From: an uncultured Tessaracoccus sp.
Lineage (GTDB): Bacteria; Actinomycetota; Actinomycetes; Propionibacteriales; Propionibacteriaceae
NCBI RefSeq assembly: GCF_947286155.1
Contig: NZ_CAMYPD010000073.1
Location: 1 to 7,880 of the forward strand
DNA: 7,880 nt
Direction: 5' to 3'
This document shows, one piece after another, positions 5,174 through 7,880 of the stretch. The notes under the pieces are model-generated. The model did no database searches and had not been told where the DNA came from. It worked only from the letters and a program-made list of their open reading frames with translations. Every line of letters begins with the position of its first letter. The first letter of the stretch is position 1. Made by a program: the position numbers and the translations under genes.

Positions 5174-7713
5174 GGCCAGAAGGAATCAAGAAGGGCCGGA
5201 AAACGAGCTGGGCGGCGCTGGTGGCGCTGTTCTTGGTGCCGCTGCTCGTCGTCGGGAGCCTCATCGGGTTGAGCGGCAAAGGCGACGAGCGGAAGGTCAC
5301 CGCGGGCATCGTCAACCTCGACGAAGGCACCGAGGTAGATGGCCAGACCGTGCCCATGGGGCGCCAGCTGAGCGCCGAGATCATGGAGCGTGAAGGCGAG
5401 AACATCAACTGGATCCTCGCCGACGAACAGAGCGCGGCCGAGGGCCTGAAGTCGGGCGAGTACGCCGCCGTCGTGACCATCGCGCCCGACTTCTCGAAGC
5501 GCGTCATGTCGTTCGCCAAGAACGACCCCGACGCGGCGCAGAAGGCGCGCATTCAGGTGACCACCTCGCGCAACGCACCCGCCTGGGACGCCAACCTCGC
5601 GCAGGAGATCGCGCGCATCGCCACGCAGTCGCTGAACAAGATGCTCACCTCGCAGTACCTCGATGGGGTCTACGTCGGATTCAACGAAGTCGGCGGGCAA
5701 TTCGAGCAGATTGTCGACGGTGCCTCCCAGCTGAAGTCTGGCTCGTCGCAGCTCTCAGATGGGTTGAGCCAGGCCGCTGACGGCACGAAGGAGCTGGCCG
5801 ACGGCATGCGCAAGTTCGACGAGAATGGCGAGCCGCTGCGTGCAGGCGGGAAGCAGATTGCCGACGGGGTGCAGCAGATGTCGGGGCAGATGCCGCAGCT
5901 CGTCGGGGGCGTCCAGCAGCTCGCTGACGGCGCCAACCAACTCCTGCCGGGCGTGCAGCAGTACACCGACGGCACCGCTCAGCTCGTCGGTGGCATCGGG
6001 CAGCTTTCCGGAGGGCTCGACCAGGTGGTAACCGGACTCGAATCGGCCGACATGGACTTCTCGCAGCTGCAGCAGCTCGTCGACGGGTCGGACCAGCTCG
6101 CCGACGGCGCCACCGAGCTCGCCGACGGCATCGAGCAAGCCGTCGCGCCGCTCGAGCAGCTCGATGGGCTCGTCACCGACGAGATGGTGCAGCAGGCGAA
6201 GCAGCTCAAGCAGCAGGTTTCCGGGCTGGGTGAGCGCGTCGTCGAACTCGACCGGCAGTTGCAGGGCTACGCCAGCGGTGCCGTCGCTCCGCCGAAGGAG
6301 GTCACGCAGGCGGCCGAGGCGCTTAAGGCGCAGTTCCGGTGCACCGACGCCGACCCCGCCGTCTGTGAGGAGCGCCGCGCCGCCTACGAGGCCGGTGTTG
6401 ATGCGGCCATGGGGGGCGGTTTCCAGCACGGCGCTGAGCGGGCGACGCAGTTTCTGCACTCCACTGAGGCCGAGAGCGGCAAGACGTATCTTGAGCTCGC
6501 GCGGCTCGCGGCAACGCGGGGCGAGGACGGGCTGGGGAAGCTCGTCGACGGTCTGGGCCAGGCGCAGAAGATCGGACCTGGCCTGCAGCAGCTGAAGGAC
6601 GGCTCACGGCAGCTCGCCGACGGTAACCGCGAGCTCGCGAAGGGTATCCACCAGATGGCCGACGTGATGCCGCGCGAGATCGAGCAACAGATGGGCGAGC
6701 TCAAGACCGGGCTCGGCAAGCTGCGCGACGGCGCCAAAACCATGGAACGTGAGGCGCAACCGCTGGTGACCAACGGTAAGCAACTGGGTGCCGGCGCGAC
6801 GAAGCTGAACACTGGGATTCAGCGCCTCGCCTCAGAAATTGGCGCGTTGCCGGGCGGCGTCGAGCAGCTCAGCAGCGGGCTGCTGCAGTACGTCGACGGC
6901 GTGTGGCAGTACACCGACGGGGTGTCCCAGGCCGCCGCGGGAACCGGTGAGCTTGCCGAGGGGATCCATCAACTCGACGACGGGGCCGCCAAGCTCTCCG
7001 ACGGCGTCGGCACGTTCGCGGACAAGCTCGCCGAGGGCAAGAGCGAGATTCCGAGCTACAGCGAGTCTGACCGCAAGGCGCTCGGCGACGTCGTCTCAAC
7101 CCCCATCGACCCCGACCAGTCGCTGATGGCGCGCGGGGGAGTGCCGCTGTCGGCGCTGATCCTCGTCGCCGGGCTGTGGCTGGCCGCGCTGGTCGCGTTC
7201 ATCGTCGTGCGGCCGGTGCCGAGTGACGTGGTCACGTCGCGTGCCCCGAGCGCGCTGCTGTGGCTGCGCACGGTTGGGCTACCGACGGGGCTCCTCGCCG
7301 CCGTCGGACTGGTGCTGGGCGCCGTGGGTGGCCTGTGGTGGTCGATGTCCCTCGGGCGCACGGTCGGTTTGATGGCGCTGCTCGCGGGGCTGGGCGTCGT
7401 GTTCGCGTTCACGCAGCACGCACTGGCGGGATGGCTCGGGCACGTCGGGCGCGGTATCGCGCTGGTGCTGCTCGCGGTGACGACAGCGCTCGGGCTGAGC
7501 TCAAGCGTGCCCGGTTGGCTTGACCCGCTGGCCGCGGTGTCCCCACTGCACGGCGGCATGCTGCTGGTGCGCTCCTGGCTGGCGGGGGCATCGGTGACCA
7601 CAGCGGTGTTCGCGATGGTGCTCGTCGCCTTGCTGTTCGCGGGCGTCTCGCTGCTCGCCATCGCCCTGCGACGCCGCCTCACCCCGGCGCAGTTCAAACT
7701 CCGCTACGCGTAG
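5170..7713 (+). CDS. YhgE/Pip-family membrane protein (ABC-2 permease type)
   Basis: An 847-residue integral membrane protein. One N-terminal helix (14-36) is followed by a very large extracytoplasmic region (37-655) and five C-terminal helices (about 659-680, 694-721, 731-752, 758-780, 810-833). This matches YhgE/Pip, known from the Lactococcus phage infection protein and related to the YueB/EsaA group. The segment at 43-165 (AGIVNLDEGT, then ADEQSAAEGLKSGEYAAVVTIAPDFS) is the conserved YhgE N-terminal domain. Two long blocks carry the X3-Leu-X2-Gly heptad repeat of this family (about 184-320 and 471-612), expected to form a helical stalk. Between them is a less repetitive insert with a possible disulfide, C391-C399. 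The C-terminal part resembles ABC-2 permeases, which normally need an ATPase partner; the only ATPase-like module nearby is the degenerate one on MmpL. The start is fixed by its Shine-Dalgarno and the 4-bp overlap. Transport or secretion is likely, substrate unknown. Confidence 0.92.
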   Translation: MRPEGIKKGRKTSWAALVALFLVPLLVVGSLIGLSGKGDERKVTAGIVNLDEGTEVDGQTVPMGRQLSAEIMEREGENINWILADEQSAAEGLKSGEYAAVVTIAPDFSKRVMSFAKNDPDAAQKARIQVTTSRNAPAWDANLAQEIARIATQSLNKMLTSQYLDGVYVGFNEVGGQFEQIVDGASQLKSGSSQLSDGLSQAADGTKELADGMRKFDENGEPLRAGGKQIADGVQQMSGQMPQLVGGVQQLADGANQLLPGVQQYTDGTAQLVGGIGQLSGGLDQVVTGLESADMDFSQLQQLVDGSDQLADGATELADGIEQAVAPLEQLDGLVTDEMVQQAKQLKQQVSGLGERVVELDRQLQGYASGAVAPPKEVTQAAEALKAQFRCTDADPAVCEERRAAYEAGVDAAMGGGFQHGAERATQFLHSTEAESGKTYLELARLAATRGEDGLGKLVDGLGQAQKIGPGLQQLKDGSRQLADGNRELAKGIHQMADVMPREIEQQMGELKTGLGKLRDGAKTMEREAQPLVTNGKQLGAGATKLNTGIQRLASEIGALPGGVEQLSSGLLQYVDGVWQYTDGVSQAAAGTGELAEGIHQLDDGAAKLSDGVGTFADKLAEGKSEIPSYSESDRKALGDVVSTPIDPDQSLMARGGVPLSALILVAGLWLAALVAFIVVRPVPSDVVTSRAPSALLWLRTVGLPTGLLAAVGLVLGAVGGLWWSMSLGRTVGLMALLAGLGVVFAFTQHALAGWLGHVGRGIALVLLAVTTALGLSSSVPGWLDPLAAVSPLHGGMLLVRSWLAGASVTTAVFAMVLVALLFAGVSLLAIALRRRLTPAQFKLRYA

Positions 7714-7720
7714 CGGGTTT
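7696..7720 (+). terminator. Possible terminator hairpin overlapping the yhgE-like stop codon
   Basis: CCGCTACGCGTAGCGG (7701-7716) is a perfect 16-bp palindrome that includes the TAG stop. As RNA it folds into a 6-bp stem with a CGCG loop, and the flanking AAAC (7696-7699) and GTTT (7717-7720) extend the stem by 4 bp across a single bulged T. It is followed by only a short U run, so it is a weak intrinsic terminator at best. It may instead protect the operon's 3' end. Confidence 0.4.
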
Positions 7721-7728
7721 CCGTCCCC

Positions 7729-7828
7729 TCGGTGGTTGAGCCGCTGCCGGCCCTTCTCGGTGATTGAGTAGCGGGCGTAGCCCGCGTATCGAAATCCCGA
7801 GACGCAGTGAGTCGAAATCCCGAGACGC
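7729..7828. repeat. Intergenic composite repeat with central GC-rich hairpin
   Basis: This 100-bp non-coding segment contains two near-identical copies of TCGGTGRTTGAG (7729-7740 and 7757-7768), a central inverted repeat GCGGGC-GTA-GCCCGC (7771-7785), and two exact copies of TCGAAATCCCGAGACGC (7789-7805 and 7812-7828, period 23 bp). The right-hand units, read in reverse (CTCGGGATTTCGA), resemble the left-hand CTCGGTGATTGAG, so the whole is a large imperfect inverted repeat. From memory, similar intergenic sequences (GGTTGAGTAGCG... GTATCGAAA) recur in Propionibacteriaceae and Microbacteriaceae genomes, in the manner of REP elements. That cannot be verified here. It may also act as a bidirectional transcription barrier. 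Confidence 0.65.
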
Positions 7829-7833
7829 GAGCT

Positions 7834-7879
7834 TAGGTGGCAGTGTTGCGCCCAAACATGGGCCAGAATCTGCCACCTA
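7834..7879. repeat. Two-tier inverted repeat at the window edge
   Basis: TAGGTGGCAG (7834-7843) and CTGCCACCTA (7870-7879) are exact reverse complements. Nested inside, GCCCA (7850-7854) and TGGGC (7859-7863) pair around an AACA loop, separated from the outer stem by an unpaired internal loop. The element is non-coding. It could be a terminator for a convergent gene beyond the window, an operator or structured leader of the next gene, or the end of a small palindromic repeat. No U-tract follows within the window. Confidence 0.6.
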
Positions 7880-7880
7880 G

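Noticed and set aside
7789..7828. Possible CRISPR repeats
   Set aside because: There are only two copies of a 17-mer separated by 6 bp. This is too short and lacks spacers, and no cas gene is present.
7694..7876. 60-codon minus-strand open frame in the 3' intergenic region
   Set aside because: It runs through the hairpins and direct repeats, its translation looks random, and no credible ribosome binding site is seen.

Overview
This is a high-GC, densely packed stretch of chromosome from a Gram-positive actinobacterium. The evidence is GTG starts, G/C-biased third codon positions, an MmpL-type RND transporter, a secreted M23 peptidase with a Pro/Ser-rich tail, and a 3' intergenic repeat of a kind I associate with Propionibacteriaceae and Microbacteriaceae. 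The family-level placement is a weak inference.

Layout. At the left edge, on the minus strand, is the N-terminal 180 codons of a CCA tRNA nucleotidyltransferase, cut by the window (1-542). After a 68-bp divergent gap, a plus-strand gene (611-1801) encodes an exported M23 metallopeptidase with a complete catalytic site and a tail of about 125 residues of Ser-Pro repeats. Converging on it with an 18-bp gap is a minus-strand TetR-family repressor gene (1820-2404). Divergent from tetR is a two-gene operon: an MmpL-type RND transporter (2492-5173) whose stop codon overlaps the start of a YhgE/Pip-family membrane protein (5170-7713) by 4 bp. The last 167 bp hold no credible gene, only palindromes and repeats.

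How the parts fit. The tetR-mmpL gap carries two similar 16-bp palindromes of the form GAT(A/T)CA-N4-TGTAT(C/G), 25 bp apart centre to centre. The simplest reading is that the TetR protein represses both itself and the mmpL-yhgE operon and is released by a ligand the transporter handles. The most unusual feature is the C-terminal ~160 residues of the MmpL protein. They look like an ABC-transporter nucleotide-binding domain that has lost its Walker A lysine and Ser/Thr, its LSGGQ signature, its catalytic glutamate and its switch histidine. The protein is thus an RND pump fused to a dead ATPase-like module, translationally coupled to a YhgE/Pip protein whose membrane part belongs to the ABC-2 permease type. 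A proton-driven RND/ABC-2 hybrid exporter is a reasonable hypothesis, but its substrate cannot be read from the sequence.
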